Part shown: positions 5,374-5,833 of the stretch, in pieces | Layout of the letters: each line of letters begins with the position of its first letter | Numbering within the stretch: the first letter of the stretch is position 1 | Assembly (NCBI GenBank): GCA_021775195.1 | Contig: JAJFIG010000372.1 | Location: 1 to 5,833 of the forward strand | Reading direction: 5' to 3' | Length of the DNA: 5,833 nucleotides | Source of the DNA: Rhodospirillales bacterium | GTDB taxonomy: Bacteria; Pseudomonadota; Alphaproteobacteria; Rhodospirillales; 2-02-FULL-58-16 | Made by a program: the position numbers and the translations under genes | The notes under the pieces: generated by a model | Seen by the model: the letters and a program-made list of their open reading frames with translations, nothing else | Databases searched by the model: none | What the model was told of the DNA's origin: nothing

Positions 5374-5833
5374 TCAGCACATGCCCAGGATGCAGGGCGG
5401 GCCCGGCATTTGGACATCGGGGCACTCGTAACCGCGCTGACGCAGTTCATTGCAGGACAGGTACTGCCATTCCGCCGGGATCTGGCTCGCCGGCTTCCGG
5501 CCCGAGGCGGTGCCGCCGCCGCCCCGTCCCGTCCCGCCGCTGGTCCCACCACCCTGGCGCCCACCGCCGCCGGCAGGGGCCATGCCCATGGTCCGCAGGT
5601 GGCGGTCGACGTTGAACTGCGTGTGTTGTCCACGCGCCGCGGCGGCGTTGTAGGGCGCGAGCACCCGTGTCATCTCGAAATAATCGCAGCCAATGTCGCC
5701 CGCCTGCCGTTGCGCCATGAGTGCATCAAACTGGTTGCCGCGCTGCGATTCCACCATGATCTGGCGGTAAAGGGCGGGGCACTGCTGTCGCAGCATGGCT
5801 TGGCGCTGGGCCTCGGCCTGGCGTTGTTGCTGG
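5374..5833 (-). CDS. Gln-rich, Gly-linker, Cys-rich protein of unknown function (5' end outside window)
   Basis: The frame is open from the right edge to the TGA at 5374-5376, with about 152 residues visible. The upstream residues QQQRQAEAQRQA continue the frame beyond the first ATG (5796), so the true start is outside. Counting from that Met: residues 1-72 look helical and contain C6 and C37; 77-98 are a Gly-rich flexible linker; 99-140 form a small C-terminal module with C115, C125, C135 and C140, ending in PGPPCILGMC. Six cysteines in 140 residues suggest disulfides or metal binding, hence an exported protein, but the signal peptide is not in view. The Gln/Ala-rich start suggests a coiled coil. 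I do not recognise the family. The gene lies 34 bp upstream of the ankyrin/Sel1 gene on the same strand, so the two are probably co-transcribed and may act together. Confidence 0.75.
   Translation of the reverse strand, partial: QQQRQAEAQRQAMLRQQCPALYRQIMVESQRGNQFDALMAQRQAGDIGCDYFEMTRVLAPYNAAAARGQHTQFNVDRHLRTMGMAPAGGGGRQGGGTSGGTGRGGGGTASGRKPASQIPAEWQYLSCNELRQRGYECPDVQMPGPPCILGMC

Noticed and set aside
4773..5615. A 280-aa plus-strand open frame across the start of the ankyrin/Sel1 gene and the end of its neighbour
   Set aside because: It spans two real genes and their gap on the opposite strand, and its composition is repetitive Gly/Ala/Asp. It is a shadow frame.
5340..5633. A 98-residue N-terminal extension of the ankyrin/Sel1 reading frame, starting at ATG 5633
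   Set aside because: It is low-complexity Ala/Arg/Gly sequence read across the Gly-rich linker region of the upstream gene in another frame. The good ribosome site at 5343-5349 and the signal peptide right after ATG 5339 fix the start.

Overview
The window is high-GC DNA with dense coding and only one intergenic gap above 200 bp. It looks like a proteobacterial chromosome, most likely an alphaproteobacterium of the Rhodospirillales type. That placement is inferred from base composition and the gene families, not from any marker gene. I see no rRNA, tRNA, CRISPR array, insertion sequence or integrase.

Layout from left to right. (1) The 3' part of a MmgE/PrpD-family gene (+ strand) enters from the left edge and stops at 755. 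(2) Convergent to it, 17 bp away, is a complete B12-binding corrinoid protein gene (773-1498, - strand) of the kind that carries methyl groups in cobalamin-dependent methyltransferase systems. A strong GC-rich stem-loop at 742-765 lies across the junction. (3) A 211-bp divergent intergenic region (1499-1709) is noticeably richer in A+T. It holds a plausible sigma70-type promoter for the next gene and an inverted repeat overlapping that promoter. (4) A secreted 254-aa protein of unknown function (1710-2474, + strand) has a signal peptide and two beta-rich segments that look like tandem copies of one fold. (5) Convergent to it, only 9 bp away, is a 951-aa exported protein (2484-5339, - strand). 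It has a small N-terminal beta domain, about 13-14 ankyrin repeats in two blocks, and seven regular Sel1-like repeats. (6) Directly upstream of that gene on the same strand (34-bp gap, probably one operon) is the 3' part of a gene for a Gln-rich, Gly-linker, Cys-rich protein of unknown function (5374 to the right edge).

The left third is metabolic: an acid dehydratase/decarboxylase-like enzyme and a one-carbon corrinoid carrier. The right two thirds are envelope-directed: three genes, two with clear export signals and a third suspected from composition. The long solenoid protein is probably a binding scaffold in the periplasm or at the cell surface. The least understood part is the pair formed by this cysteine-free solenoid and its cysteine-rich partner, with the small secreted beta protein running towards them. 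No complete known defence, secretion or mobile system can be recognised from this window.
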